Below the pieces are notes generated by a model that worked only from the letters and a program-made list of their open reading frames with translations, was not told the DNA's origin and ran no database searches. 64,000 nt of DNA from NCBI RefSeq assembly GCF_006337065.1, contig NZ_CP040872.1, positions 2,914,001 to 2,978,000 of the forward strand, given 5' to 3'. Numbering within the stretch: the stretch's first letter is position 1; each line of letters begins with the position of its first letter. Shown here piece by piece: positions 48,744-58,147 of this stretch. A program made the translations under genes and the position numbers. Source of the DNA: Agromyces laixinhei. GTDB taxonomy: Bacteria > Actinomycetota > Actinomycetes > Actinomycetales > Microbacteriaceae.

Positions 48744-49843
48744 TCAGCCCACCGCCTGCAACTCGAGGCCGTGGGCCCTCGCGACACCCTCGTTCGTGAG
48801 CCGGCCGGCCGTGGCGTTCAACCCCTTGGCGAGCGCGGGGTCGGCGGCGAGCGCGGCCTCCCAGCCGAGATCGGCGATTCTCAGCGTGTAGGGCAGCGTC
48901 GAGTTGGTGAGCGCAGGTGTCGAGGTCGCGGGCACCGCACCGGGCATGTTGGCGACGCAGTAGTAGATGGCGTCGTGCACGCGGAACGTCGGCTCGGCAT
49001 GGGTCGTCGGGCGCGAGCCCTCGAAGCATCCGCCCTGGTCGATGGCGATGTCGACGAGCACGGAGCCCGGCTTCATGGTCGCCACCATCGCATCGCTGAC
49101 GACCTTGGGCGCCGCGGCGCCGGGCACGAGCACGGCGCCGACGACGAGATCGGCGTCTTTCAGCTGTCGCGCGATCTCGTACGGCGACGAGGCGAGGGTG
49201 TGGATGCGGTGGTCGTAGCGAGCGTCGATCTCGCGCAGCTTCGGCAGCGAGATGTCGAACACGGTGACGTCGGCGCCGAGGCCGAGCGCCGTCGCGGCGG
49301 CCTGCTCGCCGGCGACGCCGCCTCCGATGACGACGACCTTCGCGGGAGAGGTGCCGGGCACGCCGGCGAGCAGCACGCCGCGGCCGCCCCGCGAGGCGAG
49401 GAGTTCTGCGGCGCCCACCTGCGGTGCGAGCCGGCCTGCGACCTCGCTCATCGGGGTGAGGAGCGGCAGCGAACGGTCGGCGAGCTGCACCGTCTCGTAG
49501 GCGATCGCCGTGACGCCGGAGTCGAGGATCGCCCGGGTCAGGGGCAGGTCGGCCGCGAGGTGGAGATAGGTGAAGAGCGTGAGGTCGGCGCGGAGGAAGC
49601 CGTACTCGGCCTCGATCGGCTCCTTGACCTTCAGCACGAGGTCGGCCGACCAGGCTTCGGAGGCGGTCGCGACGATCGTGGCACCGGCCTCGACGTAGTC
49701 GGCGTCGAGGTAACCGGCCGATGCCCGCGGCCGGCCTGAATGGCGACGTTGTGGCCACGTCCGGCGAGCGCATGCACGCCCGCGGGCGTCATGGCGACGC
49801 GAAACTCGTTGTTCTTGATCTCTGCAGGCACGCCGATGTGCAT
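48744..49843 (-). pseudogene. ald: Alanine dehydrogenase with an apparent frameshift
   Basis: The product would make pyruvate and NH3 from L-alanine with NAD+. The N-terminus ([20 protein letters not shown]) is in one frame from the ATG at 49841-49843. The rest, starting [14 protein letters not shown], is in another. Between QAG and YLD the gene has 17 bases where the family needs 18, so one base is missing at about 49713-49729. The remainder looks healthy: VVVIGGGVAGEQAAATALGLGADV (NAD site), then [19 protein letters not shown] and [10 protein letters not shown]. It may be a real pseudogene or a sequence error. A divergent Lrp-type regulator is adjacent. Confidence 0.75.
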
Positions 49844-49989
49844 GGGTCGCTCCGATTGCCGTGTGTCGAATGTCGCGGTGGCGACTGACATCAAGTCTCG
49901 CCGCTTGTTCGTCATTCCGACAGATCAATCGAACAGAATTCGGTAGGATTGGGGCATCCGCTGCACTCATTCGAATCAAGGATGTCTCG

Positions 49990-50505
49990 ATGACCGATGC
50001 ACCGCAGATCATCGCACCCGGTGCCGAGCCCTCGCCCGTCGTGCTCGACGCGATCGACCGGCAGATCATCACCCGGCTGCACGAGAACGCGCGCATCCCC
50101 AACGTCGATCTCGCCCGTGCGGTGGGTGTCTCGCCGTCGACCTGCCTTGCCAGGGTGCGCTCGCTCCGTGAGCGCGGCGTCATCGTGCGCTACACCGCCG
50201 AGATCGATCCCGCAGCGCTCGGGTACCACCTCCAGGCGCTCGTGAGCGTGCGCATACGGCCGGGCGCCCGCCACCTCATGGAGCAGATCTCCGACGAACT
50301 CCGCACCCAGCCCGAGGTCGCCCAGCTCTTCTTCCTCGGCGGTTCTGAGGACTTCCTCATCCATGTTCGCGTGCGCGACAGCGATCACGTGCGCCAGTTC
50401 GTGTTGAAGAACCTCTCGGCGAATCCCGCGGTCGCGCTGACCGAGACGAACCTCGTGTTCGAGCACCACACCGCCCTGTCGGCGGGACTCCGTGCCGTGA
50501 TCTGA
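49990..50505 (+). CDS. Lrp/AsnC family transcriptional regulator, AldR-like
   Basis: The 171-residue protein has an N-terminal winged helix (LDAIDRQIITRLHENARIPNVDLARAVGVSPSTCLARVRSLRERGVIV) and a C-terminal RAM effector domain (FLGGSEDFLIHVRVRDSDHVRQFVLKNL). These proteins sense amino acids and regulate their metabolism. It is divergent from alanine dehydrogenase, the same arrangement as AldR and ald in mycobacteria, so it probably controls ald in response to alanine (inference). The ATG at 49990 gives the usual length; earlier in-frame codons are not conserved-looking. Confidence 0.9.
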   Translation: MTDAPQIIAPGAEPSPVVLDAIDRQIITRLHENARIPNVDLARAVGVSPSTCLARVRSLRERGVIVRYTAEIDPAALGYHLQALVSVRIRPGARHLMEQISDELRTQPEVAQLFFLGGSEDFLIHVRVRDSDHVRQFVLKNLSANPAVALTETNLVFEHHTALSAGLRAVI

Positions 50506-50554
50506 GGCACGCCCGCTCTCGCCAGCTGTGGCATCCGGCAATATCGTTGACGGC

Positions 50555-51619
50555 ATGGCGCCCAACGAGATCGTCGCCCCCATGCTCGCGAAGGCCGTGC
50601 CCGGCGTGCCCGATCCGGATTCGGTCGCCGGCGGCCTCGCCTACGAACCGAAGTGGGACGGCTTTCGCGGCATCGTGTCGTTCGACGGCGACGACGTCGA
50701 GATCGGCAGTCGTGGCGCGAAGCCGCTCACGCGCTACTTCCCCGAACTCGTCGACGCATTCGCGCGACTGCTGCCGGTCCCGTGCGTGCTCGACGGGGAG
50801 ATCGTGATCCGGGCGGCACGCAGCGGGCAGGCGCACCTCGACTGGGAGGCGCTCTCGCAGCGCATCCATCCCGCCGCGAGCCGCGTCGAGATGCTCTCTC
50901 GTGAGACGCCCGCGATGTTCGTGGCATTCGACCTGATCGAAGCCGATGGCGTGTCGCTGCTCGATCAGCCGTTCTCCGAGCGCCGAGCCGCACTCGAACG
51001 TCTCGTCGGCGAGCTCGGCGACCCGATTCGCCTGACCCGCATCACGAGGGATGTCGAGCTCGCCCGCCGCTGGCTCGAGGAGTTCGAAGGTGCGGGGCTC
51101 GACGGCGTCGTCGCCAAGCCGCTCGCTGCGCCGTACTCTCCCGGCAAACGGGTCATGCTGAAGGCGAAGCACCACCGCACCGCCGACGTCGTGGCACTCG
51201 GGTATCGCATCCACGCCTCGGGGAGCGGCGTGGGCTCGATCCTGCTCGGCCTCTACGACCACGAGGGGCGGCTCCGCAACGTCGGCGGCATGTCGGCGTT
51301 CTCGAACGCCCGCCGGCTCGAGCTTCTCGACGAGCTCGCACCGTACGTCGAGCGCGCCGACGACGGCGGTGCGGTCACGGGCGAGACGGAACGCGGCCGG
51401 TTCTCGTCGGGCCGCGACGTCTCGTTCGTACAGCTGCGGCCCGAACTCGTCGCCGAAGTGCGCTACGACCAGCTCGAGGGCGACCGGTTCCGCCACACCG
51501 CGCAGTTCGAACGCTGGCGGCCCGACCGTGAACCCCGCTCGTGCACCTTCGAGCAGATCGAGCGCCCGGTCGCGTACGACCTCGACGAGGTGCTCGGCAC
51601 GGGCGGCGTCGACTCGTGA
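50555..51619 (+). CDS. ATP-dependent DNA ligase
   Basis: The 354-residue ligase has the nucleotidyl-transferase motifs in order: the adenylation Lys in YEPKWDGFRG (about residue 32), RGAKPLTRYFPEL, LDGEIVI, MFVAFDLIE, EGAGLDGVVAKPL and the C-terminal MLKAKHHRTADVVALGYR (motif V). An OB-fold domain follows. This is the LigC-type stand-alone ligase, which seals nicks during repair. It lacks the polymerase and nuclease parts of LigD. Its stop overlaps the start of the TMEM175 gene (GTGA). TATCGT seven bases before the ATG suggests leaderless transcription. Confidence 0.92.
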   Translation: MAPNEIVAPMLAKAVPGVPDPDSVAGGLAYEPKWDGFRGIVSFDGDDVEIGSRGAKPLTRYFPELVDAFARLLPVPCVLDGEIVIRAARSGQAHLDWEALSQRIHPAASRVEMLSRETPAMFVAFDLIEADGVSLLDQPFSERRAALERLVGELGDPIRLTRITRDVELARRWLEEFEGAGLDGVVAKPLAAPYSPGKRVMLKAKHHRTADVVALGYRIHASGSGVGSILLGLYDHEGRLRNVGGMSAFSNARRLELLDELAPYVERADDGGAVTGETERGRFSSGRDVSFVQLRPELVAEVRYDQLEGDRFRHTAQFERWRPDREPRSCTFEQIERPVAYDLDEVLGTGGVDS

Positions 51620-52314
51620 GCACCGGGGCCGCGGCGACACTCAGATACGAACGTGAGAGCGTCGAGTTCGCGCGCACCTTCGCGTTCCTCGACGCGGTCT
51701 ACGCGATCGCCCTCACGCTGCTCGTGATCAACATCGATCCGCCCGAGGCATCCGCGTGGACGAGCGTGAGCGCACTGCTCTCGAGCGGGCTCGGCTGGCA
51801 GCTGCTCGGATTCGCCATCAGCTTCGCAGTGATCGCCGTGTTCTGGCGTGTCAACCACCGCATCGTCTCGGGCTTCAGCGCGATCAGTCCGGCGACGATC
51901 ACGGTGAACCTCGTGGCCATCGCCTTCATCGTGCTCATTCCCTTCTCGACCCAGGGGATCAGCGATGTCGCGCTCACCGACGAGCCGCTCACCGTGGCCG
52001 TCTACGCACTGAACATCAGCCTCGCCGTGCTCGCACAGGCAACGGTCTACATCGTCGCCCGGCGCGACGGATTGCTGCGCGATCCCCTCCCGCGTCGCGC
52101 CGACGCGGTGAATCTCATCGACACCCTCACGACGCCGGTCATCTTCCTCGCCTCGATTCCGGTCGCCTACCTTCTCGGCGCCGATTGGGGGCGGTACACC
52201 TGGCTCCTCCTGCTCGTCGTCGGCCCGATCAGCGGGGCATGGGCGAAGCGGCGCGTCGCCCTGATCACGGCATCGGCGGCGGGGCATCCCGCTGACCGCG
52301 ACGTTGCGACCTGA
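51616..52314 (+). CDS. TMEM175-family potassium channel protein
   Basis: The 232-residue protein has six hydrophobic segments. Near the N-terminus the first-helix motif reads RTFAFLDAVYAIALTLLVINI, where the usual FSDGVFAI of the family is replaced by FLDAVYAI. The Phe/Asp channel signature and the following hydrophobic helices are otherwise typical. Bacterial TMEM175 proteins are small K+ channels. The GTG at 51616 overlaps the DNA ligase stop by four bases, so it is translationally coupled to it; the reason for that pairing is unknown. Confidence 0.8.
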   Translation: MSTGAAATLRYERESVEFARTFAFLDAVYAIALTLLVINIDPPEASAWTSVSALLSSGLGWQLLGFAISFAVIAVFWRVNHRIVSGFSAISPATITVNLVAIAFIVLIPFSTQGISDVALTDEPLTVAVYALNISLAVLAQATVYIVARRDGLLRDPLPRRADAVNLIDTLTTPVIFLASIPVAYLLGADWGRYTWLLLLVVGPISGAWAKRRVALITASAAGHPADRDVAT

Positions 52315-52371
52315 GCACCGCGCGGAGCGCGCGTGTGCATTCCGGCCTGCGCGAAGTGCGACGATTGAAGG

Positions 52372-55300
52372 ATGCCCGTCGACACGTACCCGTTCGTGGA
52401 AGAGCTCGCGATCGCGAGGTTCGTCGGACCGCTGAACCTGAGCCGCGGCCGCACGGTCGAGCGCGCCGGCGCCGTCGTGTCGCTCAGCTGGGATCCGGCG
52501 CACTTCCAACTGAGCGCCGACGTGCAGGGCACGGCGGCCCGGCCGTATCGCTCCGACGTGAGACTCGACCTCGGCATCCCCGGCCGCACGACGATCCTCA
52601 CGGGCGCCTGCACCTGCCCCGTCGGCCGCAACTGCAAGCATGTCGCCGCGACCCTGCTCGCGGCTGCCGAACGCAACCGACGCGAACAGGCAGAGCTCGC
52701 CGAAGCCGACGGTCATGATGCGACGACCGCGACAGCGGCCGGGTGGCGCGGCGAGCTGGCGGCGCTCGCCGGCACGCGGGACGGTTCCGACGAGCGAGCG
52801 GATGCCGCGGCGACGCGCCAACCGCTCGCGCTCCAGTTCGAACTGCGCGAGCGCGTCGCGCGGCGGAGGAGCGCCCGCCAGGCGGCTCGAGACGAACCCG
52901 CGTCGTCCGCGGCATCCGTCGACCGTCTCGCCGTTCGCCCGGTGACGCGCGGCGCCCGCGGCGGCTGGATCAAGGGCAACCTCACGTGGCAGAACGTCGG
53001 ATTCCAGGGTCGAGCGGGCGGATTCGATCCGGTGCAGGCGCGATGGTTCGCCGAGTTCTCGCTGCTGAAGGGCACTCGGCACTCCGCCTTCGCGGAGTAC
53101 GGCTCGGCCTGGATCTCGCTCGACGAGTACGAGAGCCGCACGCTGTGGGCGCTGCTCGAGGCGGCACCGCGCCTCGGCATCGCACTCGTCGGCTCGACGG
53201 CGCGCACCGAGATCGAGGTCGCCGGACCCGCGGTCATCGGACTCGACGCGCGGCGAGCGGCAGGCGCGCCGTCCGAGCAGGATGGCGACGACGACGCAGC
53301 CGCTCACAACTCCAACAGCACTGCCGACCTCGTGCTCACGCCGTCGGTCACGGTCGACGGCGTCGTGCACCCGAGCGAGCAGGTGCGCCTGATCGGTGCC
53401 CACGGGGTGTACGCCTACGACTTCGCGGAGGGCCGGATCACCCTCGCATCCCTCGCGGCTCCCCTCACCGCCGCCGGCCGTGCCGCCGTGCGGCGACGCG
53501 CTCCGATCGTCGTGCCCGCCGATGAGGTCGAAGCCTTCGTCGAGGAGCAGTACTCGACACTCGCTCGGTCGCTTCGGCTCGCGAGCGGAGACGGCAGCTT
53601 CGCGCTGCCCGAACTGCCACCGGCGACCCTCGTCGCCACGATGCACCACGAGCCGAACCATGTCGTGCGACTCGAGTGGGAATGGGAGACCGACGGAGGT
53701 CGCAGGTTCGCGCTCGACGCACCCGACGAAGAGTTCCACGACCCCGACCGGGAGCGGCTCGTCGCGACATCCGCCGCCCTGCTGCTCGCCGACGACCCCG
53801 CCGGGCTGCCGACGGTGACCCCGGGTTCCGAACCGCGACTCCGCCCCGAAGCGACGCTGCGCGGGCTCGCGAGCGCCGAATTCGCCGCACGGCTCGTGCC
53901 CCGGCTGCAGGAACTCGAACGGCTGCGGCTCGTCGTGATCGGCGATCCGCCCGCCTATCGCGAACTCGTCGCGGCGCCGCAGCTGACCGTCACGACGGTC
54001 GAGAGCGAACGCACCGACTGGTTCGACCTCGGCGTCATCGTCACCGTCGAGGGCAAGAAGGTGCCGTTCGGGCCGCTGTTCAGCGCCCTCGCGAAGGGTC
54101 GGCCGAAACTGCTGCTCGTCGATGGAAGCTATCTGTCGCTCAAGCAGCCCGTGTTCGATCCACTGCGGGAGCTCATCGACGAGGCCGGTTCGCTGCGCGA
54201 GTGGGAGGCGGGAATCCGCATCAGCCGCTACCAGACGAGCCTCTGGGCGGAGTTCGAGGATCTCGCCGACCAGTCGGAGACGGCAGTGGCCTGGCGCGAG
54301 ACCGTCGCCGGACTCCGCGAAGCCGACCAGGTGGAGGAGATCGCGCCGCCCGTCGGGCTCGCCCTCGAGCTGCGCCCGTACCAGCTCGCCGGGTTCCGAT
54401 GGCTCGCCTTCCTGTACCGGCACGGGCTCGGCGGAATCCTCGCCGACGACATGGGCCTCGGCAAGACCGCGCAGACCCTTGCGCTCATCGCCCACGCCGG
54501 CGAGAGCGCGCCGGAGGGTCGGCGGTTCCCCTTCCTCGTCGTGGCCCCGACCTCGGTCGTCTCGAACTGGGCGGCCGAGGCGGCGCGCTTCGTGCCGGGT
54601 CTCCGGGTCGAAACGGTGGCCGCCACGCAGGCGGCCAGCCGCACGCGGCTCGCGGATGTCGCGGCGCGCGCCGACATCGTCGTGACGAGCTACGCGATCC
54701 TGCGCCTCGACGCTCCCGAGTTCGCCGGGCTCGAATGGGCCGGGCTCGTGCTCGACGAGGCGCAGTTCGTGAAGAACGCGTCATCGAAGGCGAATGCCGC
54801 GGCACGCGACATCCGTGCGCCGTTCCGGCTGGCCGTCACCGGCACGCCCGTCGAGAACAACCTGATGGAGCTGTGGGCGCTCCTGAAGATCGTCGCACCC
54901 GGGCTCTTCCCTTCGGGTCGAGGGTTCGCGGAGCGATTCGCCCGCCCGATCGAGAACGACCACAACGCCGACCGACTCGCGGCGCTGCGCCGCCGCATCC
55001 GCCCGTTCATGCTGCGCCGCACCAAGGAGGTCGTCGCGCCGGAACTGCCCCCGAAGCAGGAGCAGGTGCTGACGGTGCAGCTCGACCCGGAACACCAACG
55101 CGTGTACGACGCGTTCCTGCAGCTCGAACGACAGAAGCTGCTGGGCCTCATCGACGACCTGGATCGCAACCGGTTCACGGTCTTCCGTTCGCTGACGCTG
55201 CTGCGCATGCTGAGTCTGCACGCCGCGCTCATCGACCCGGAACAATACGCCGAGGTGCCGTCGGCGAAGCTCGACGCCCTCTTCGAGCAGCTCGACGAGG

Positions 55301-55767
55301 TCGTCGCCGAGGGGCACCGTGCGCTCGTGTTCAGCCAGTTCACCTCGTTCCTGCAGTTGGCAGCCGCGCGGCTCGAAGCGACGGGCGTGCCGTACGCCTA
55401 CCTCGACGGCTCGACCACGCGGCGCGGCGACGTCATCGCGAAGTTCCGCGAGGGCGACGCCCCCGTGTTCCTGATCAGCCTCAAGGCGGGCGGGTTCGGT
55501 CTGAACCTCACCGAAGCCGACTACGTCTTCCTCCTCGACCCGTGGTGGAACCCCGCGAGCGAAGCCCAGGCCGTCGACCGGGCGCACCGCATCGGCCAGT
55601 CGAAGCCCGTGAACGTCTACCGCATGGTCGCCGAGGGCACGATCGAGGAGAAGGTCATGGCGCTGAAGGCCCGCAAGGCGAAGCTCGTCTCGTCGCTCAT
55701 GGACGACGGCGAGCTCTTCAGCGAAACGCTCACGGCAGACGACATCAGGGGGCTGATCGGCGGGTGA
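52372..55767 (+). CDS. SNF2-family helicase with an N-terminal SWIM zinc finger
   Basis: The 1,131-residue protein starts with a SWIM-type zinc finger (TGACTCPVGRNCKHVAATL, CxC...CxH at about residues 83-95). A long middle region follows, then the SNF2 motor: LADDMGLGKTAQTLALIAH (motif I), LDEAQFVKN (DEAQ), TGTPVENNLMELW, a helicase C-terminal part LVFSQFTSFLQLAAARL and SLKAGGFGLNLTEADYVFLLDPWWNPA. It should be a DNA-dependent ATPase that remodels protein-DNA complexes. SWIM-SNF2 proteins are frequent in actinobacteria. GACGAT lies six bases before the ATG. Confidence 0.92.
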   Translation: MPVDTYPFVEELAIARFVGPLNLSRGRTVERAGAVVSLSWDPAHFQLSADVQGTAARPYRSDVRLDLGIPGRTTILTGACTCPVGRNCKHVAATLLAAAERNRREQAELAEADGHDATTATAAGWRGELAALAGTRDGSDERADAAATRQPLALQFELRERVARRRSARQAARDEPASSAASVDRLAVRPVTRGARGGWIKGNLTWQNVGFQGRAGGFDPVQARWFAEFSLLKGTRHSAFAEYGSAWISLDEYESRTLWALLEAAPRLGIALVGSTARTEIEVAGPAVIGLDARRAAGAPSEQDGDDDAAAHNSNSTADLVLTPSVTVDGVVHPSEQVRLIGAHGVYAYDFAEGRITLASLAAPLTAAGRAAVRRRAPIVVPADEVEAFVEEQYSTLARSLRLASGDGSFALPELPPATLVATMHHEPNHVVRLEWEWETDGGRRFALDAPDEEFHDPDRERLVATSAALLLADDPAGLPTVTPGSEPRLRPEATLRGLASAEFAARLVPRLQELERLRLVVIGDPPAYRELVAAPQLTVTTVESERTDWFDLGVIVTVEGKKVPFGPLFSALAKGRPKLLLVDGSYLSLKQPVFDPLRELIDEAGSLREWEAGIRISRYQTSLWAEFEDLADQSETAVAWRETVAGLREADQVEEIAPPVGLALELRPYQLAGFRWLAFLYRHGLGGILADDMGLGKTAQTLALIAHAGESAPEGRRFPFLVVAPTSVVSNWAAEAARFVPGLRVETVAATQAASRTRLADVAARADIVVTSYAILRLDAPEFAGLEWAGLVLDEAQFVKNASSKANAAARDIRAPFRLAVTGTPVENNLMELWALLKIVAPGLFPSGRGFAERFARPIENDHNADRLAALRRRIRPFMLRRTKEVVAPELPPKQEQVLTVQLDPEHQRVYDAFLQLERQKLLGLIDDLDRNRFTVFRSLTLLRMLSLHAALIDPEQYAEVPSAKLDALFEQLDEVVAEGHRALVFSQFTSFLQLAAARLEATGVPYAYLDGSTTRRGDVIAKFREGDAPVFLISLKAGGFGLNLTEADYVFLLDPWWNPASEAQAVDRAHRIGQSKPVNVYRMVAEGTIEEKVMALKARKAKLVSSLMDDGELFSETLTADDIRGLIGG

Positions 55768-55785
55768 GCCGTACTCGTGCGGGAG

Positions 55786-55845
55786 TCAGGGGTTGGGCTT
55801 GCCGCCGGTGACGCTGAGGGTCTCGCCGACGACGTAGCTTGACGT
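55786..55845 (-). pseudogene. 3'-terminal remnant of an SDR gene
   Basis: The minus strand reads SSYVVGETLSVTGGKPNP and a stop (55786-55788), the classic end of FabG-like SDR enzymes. No matching upstream SDR body is present, so this is a truncated gene tail. It lies 40 bp beyond the 3' end of tRNA-Arg, a common place for element integration and deletion. The intervening 40 bp are A/C-rich and unlike a gene. Confidence 0.55.
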
Positions 55846-55884
55846 GACCCTTACAAGCAGCACCCACCCACACTGGAACACCGG

Positions 55885-55957
55885 TGCCCCCGGGCAGGAT
55901 TCGAACCTGCGCTTCCGACTTAGGAGGTCGGCACTCTATCCCCTGAGTTACGGGGGC
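55885..55957 (-). tRNA. tRNA-Arg (anticodon CCT)
   Basis: A complete cloverleaf is on the minus strand: acceptor GCCCCCG, D arm with ACTCAGGGGATAGAGT, anticodon stem CCGAC-CTCCTAA-GTCGG, T arm GCAGGTTCGAATCCTGC and acceptor CGGGGGC with discriminator A. The loop gives anticodon CCT for AGG. The 3' CCA is not encoded. This tRNA is a frequent integration site for mobile elements in actinobacteria; here an SDR remnant follows it. Confidence 0.95.
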
Positions 55958-56101
55958 GGCCGTAAGAGTCTACTTGCTGCGATCGCCGCTCGCGGGCGGC
56001 ATCGAGGTTCGCCCGGCCGCCGTGACGCTCGCCCGCGGTACCGTGTTGTGCAGCGTGCGTGTGCTGCAGCGACCACCGACAGGCCGAGAGAACGGGATGG
56101 T

Positions 56102-57142
56102 ATGAGCGAGTCGATTGGCACGAGATTCTGGGTCGGCGCGTCGACGACGGGTGCGCTGGGAACCGCGGCCCGCGGCATCCGCTCGCTCGACATCGCACCA
56201 GACGGCCGCTCGACGCTCGGCGAACCCATCGACGTCGGACGGAACCCCATGTTCCTGGCGGTCGCGCAGGGCACCGGCCTGCTCGGGATCGTGCACGAGC
56301 TCGACGACGGCCTCGTCTCGACGTGGACGATCGAGGGCGACACCATCACGCCGTTCGGTCTGCCCGGAACGACCGGAGCCGGCAGCCCCTGTCACCTCGC
56401 CTTCGACGAGGCCGGCTCGCTCATCTTCGCCGCCAACTACGCGGGTGCGCGGCTCTCGGTGCATCGTGCAGCGCCGGATGTCGCGGCCGACGTCGTGCTC
56501 GCGGCCGACTTCACCGGCTCCGGCCCGAACCGCGAGCGGCAGGCATCGTCGCATCCCCATCAGGCGGTCGTCGACACCGCTCGCAACCAGCTGCTCGTGC
56601 CCGACCTCGGCTCCGACCGTGTGCGGGTTCTGGCTCTCGACACCCTCCCCGAAGCGCTGCAGCACGACGAGAGACGTGACATCGTCATGCACGCCGGCGC
56701 GGGCCCCCGGCACCTCGTGATCACCGGCGACCTGGCCATCACCGCCAACGAGCTCGACCGCTCGGCGAGCATCATCGATCTCGTCGAGGGGCGCGAGGTC
56801 GCATGGTGCACGATCGGCGATGACGTCGAACCCCGCGGCTTGGGATGCTCGGCGATCCGTCTCAGCAGCGGCGGCATCGTGCTCATCGGCGACCGCGACG
56901 CCGATGCCCTGCGCGGGCTGCGACTCGACGCCGAAGCGCGCACGCTCGAACTCGTGGCGACGGTCGTGACGGGCGGGCGGCATCCGCGCGATCTCGAACT
57001 GACGCACGACGAGCGGTTCGCACTCGTCGCGGATCAGGCGTCCGACTCGATCGCCGTCGTCGCGCTCGACGCGGGAGGCGTTCCGACCGAGGTGGTCGAC
57101 GTGATCGAGACGCCGGCGCCGGCGTGCCTGGCGCGCGTGTAG
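56102..57142 (+). CDS. Lactonase family protein (6-phosphogluconolactonase-like beta-propeller)
   Basis: The 346-residue protein has the seven-bladed beta-propeller lactonase pattern: NPMFLAVAQGTGLLGIVHEL, SPCHLAFDEAGSLIFAANYAGARLSVH, SHPHQAVVDTARNQLLVPDLGSDRVRVL, GAGPRHLVITGDLAITANELD and GRHPRDLELTHDERFALVADQ. It probably hydrolyses a sugar lactone such as 6-phosphogluconolactone. The ATG at 56102 gives the usual length. It follows tRNA-Arg on the other strand and converges with the CHAP hydrolase gene, whose stop is 5 bp away. Confidence 0.85.
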   Translation: MSESIGTRFWVGASTTGALGTAARGIRSLDIAPDGRSTLGEPIDVGRNPMFLAVAQGTGLLGIVHELDDGLVSTWTIEGDTITPFGLPGTTGAGSPCHLAFDEAGSLIFAANYAGARLSVHRAAPDVAADVVLAADFTGSGPNRERQASSHPHQAVVDTARNQLLVPDLGSDRVRVLALDTLPEALQHDERRDIVMHAGAGPRHLVITGDLAITANELDRSASIIDLVEGREVAWCTIGDDVEPRGLGCSAIRLSSGGIVLIGDRDADALRGLRLDAEARTLELVATVVTGGRHPRDLELTHDERFALVADQASDSIAVVALDAGGVPTEVVDVIETPAPACLARV

Positions 57143-57146
57143 AGCC

Positions 57147-57995
57147 TCAGCCCGGCGGGTAGAGGTAGAGCGCCCCGCCCGCCGGAATCGTGCGGCGGTG
57201 GTAGGAATGGTCGGAGTTCTGGTTGTACTCCTCGATGTTCACGCTGCCGTCGGCGTTGATCGACTGCACGTACGCCACGTGGTTGTAGGGGAACCACGCG
57301 ACCGCACCGACGACGGGCTCGCTCGACGTCGGCCAGCCCTTGCTCGCCCACTCGTCGGCCCACGCGTGCGCACTGCCCGAGGCGAGGTTCGACCAGTCCC
57401 ACTTCCACGGGGCACTCGTGACACCGGCGTCACGATTCATGCGCCACGCGACGAAGTCGACGCACTCGCGGAAGTAGTAGCGGAGCGGTGAGAGCCCGCC
57501 GCCGAAGTCGTCGGGCGTCTGGTCCCACCAGGGGTAGTCGTCGCCCTCGGCCTTGACGGTGTGCACCGCGTAACTGCCCGAACCGCTGCGCGATGCGAGG
57601 TTCGCCTCCCAAGCCGCCTTGTCTGCCGCCTCCTGCGCGAGCTGGGCCGCCTCGATGTCGGCCTTCGTCTCCACGGTGTACTGATCGCTCGACTTCGCGG
57701 CGCCGCTCACGAGCGACGAGACCTCGATGTCTTGAGCCTCGGCCTTGGCGAGACTGAAGCTTCCGGATGCCGCGAATGTCTCGCCGCCCGGCATGAGCGC
57801 GTATGCCGGCAACGCCATCGTGCCGACGATCGCCGGCACGACCAGCACGGTCGCGAAGACGCGCATCGGACGACTGCGGCCGACGGCCGGGCGCGTGGCG
57901 CGTGGTGCGCTGCTTCGACGGCTCCGTGCTCGATCGGCCGATCGACGCGAGGAGCGCGGGCGCTCCGTTGCGTCGTGGGTGTCGTCAACGTTCAA
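57147..57995 (-). CDS. Secreted CHAP-domain peptidoglycan hydrolase
   Basis: The 282-residue protein has a long Arg-rich N-terminus (about 1-44), a membrane/signal segment (VFATVLVVPAIVGTMALPAYALMPG), a linker with LAKAEAQDIEV, then a CHAP domain (about 165-282). Catalytic Cys is in RECVDFVAWRMN (about residue 177) and His is in YNHVAYVQSIN, with GSVNIEEYNQ. CHAP enzymes cut peptidoglycan cross-bridges or peptide stems. The TTG start has GGAGG eight bases before it. It shares the N-terminal linker, promoter type and start pattern with the NlpC/P60 gene at 59005-59865. Confidence 0.85.
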   Translation of the reverse strand: MNVDDTHDATERPRSSRRSADRARSRRSSAPRATRPAVGRSRPMRVFATVLVVPAIVGTMALPAYALMPGGETFAASGSFSLAKAEAQDIEVSSLVSGAAKSSDQYTVETKADIEAAQLAQEAADKAAWEANLASRSGSGSYAVHTVKAEGDDYPWWDQTPDDFGGGLSPLRYYFRECVDFVAWRMNRDAGVTSAPWKWDWSNLASGSAHAWADEWASKGWPTSSEPVVGAVAWFPYNHVAYVQSINADGSVNIEEYNQNSDHSYHRRTIPAGGALYLYPPG

Positions 57996-58093
57996 CTGCG
58001 GGACCTCCGGGCACCGCCTCGAAGCCGCAGCGCAGCCGGGAAGCGGGGTGGGTTCTCGGGTGCCGGCAGCCTCTGTGGCGCCGGGCTCGTCTC

Positions 58094-58122
58094 ACACTAG
58101 GGCACGGCTCACCGCTTGTCAC
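58094..58122 (-). promoter_or_regulatory. Promoter of the CHAP hydrolase gene
   Basis: The minus strand has -35 GTGACA (58117-58122), a 17-bp spacer and -10 TAGTGT (58094-58099). The start of transcription would lie about 92 nt before the TTG. The same architecture (GTGACA-17-TAGTCT) is found before the NlpC/P60 gene at 60011-60039, which suggests shared control. The GTGACA sequence also resembles GTCACA-like MtrA boxes known from mycobacteria, but this is only a hint. Confidence 0.55.
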
Positions 58123-58147
58123 GACATGATCGCGTGTCGCCGAACGA

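Noticed and set aside
57996..58087. ydaO-type riboswitch before the CHAP gene
   Set aside because: The roughly 92-nt leader is short and the conserved core sequences were not found.
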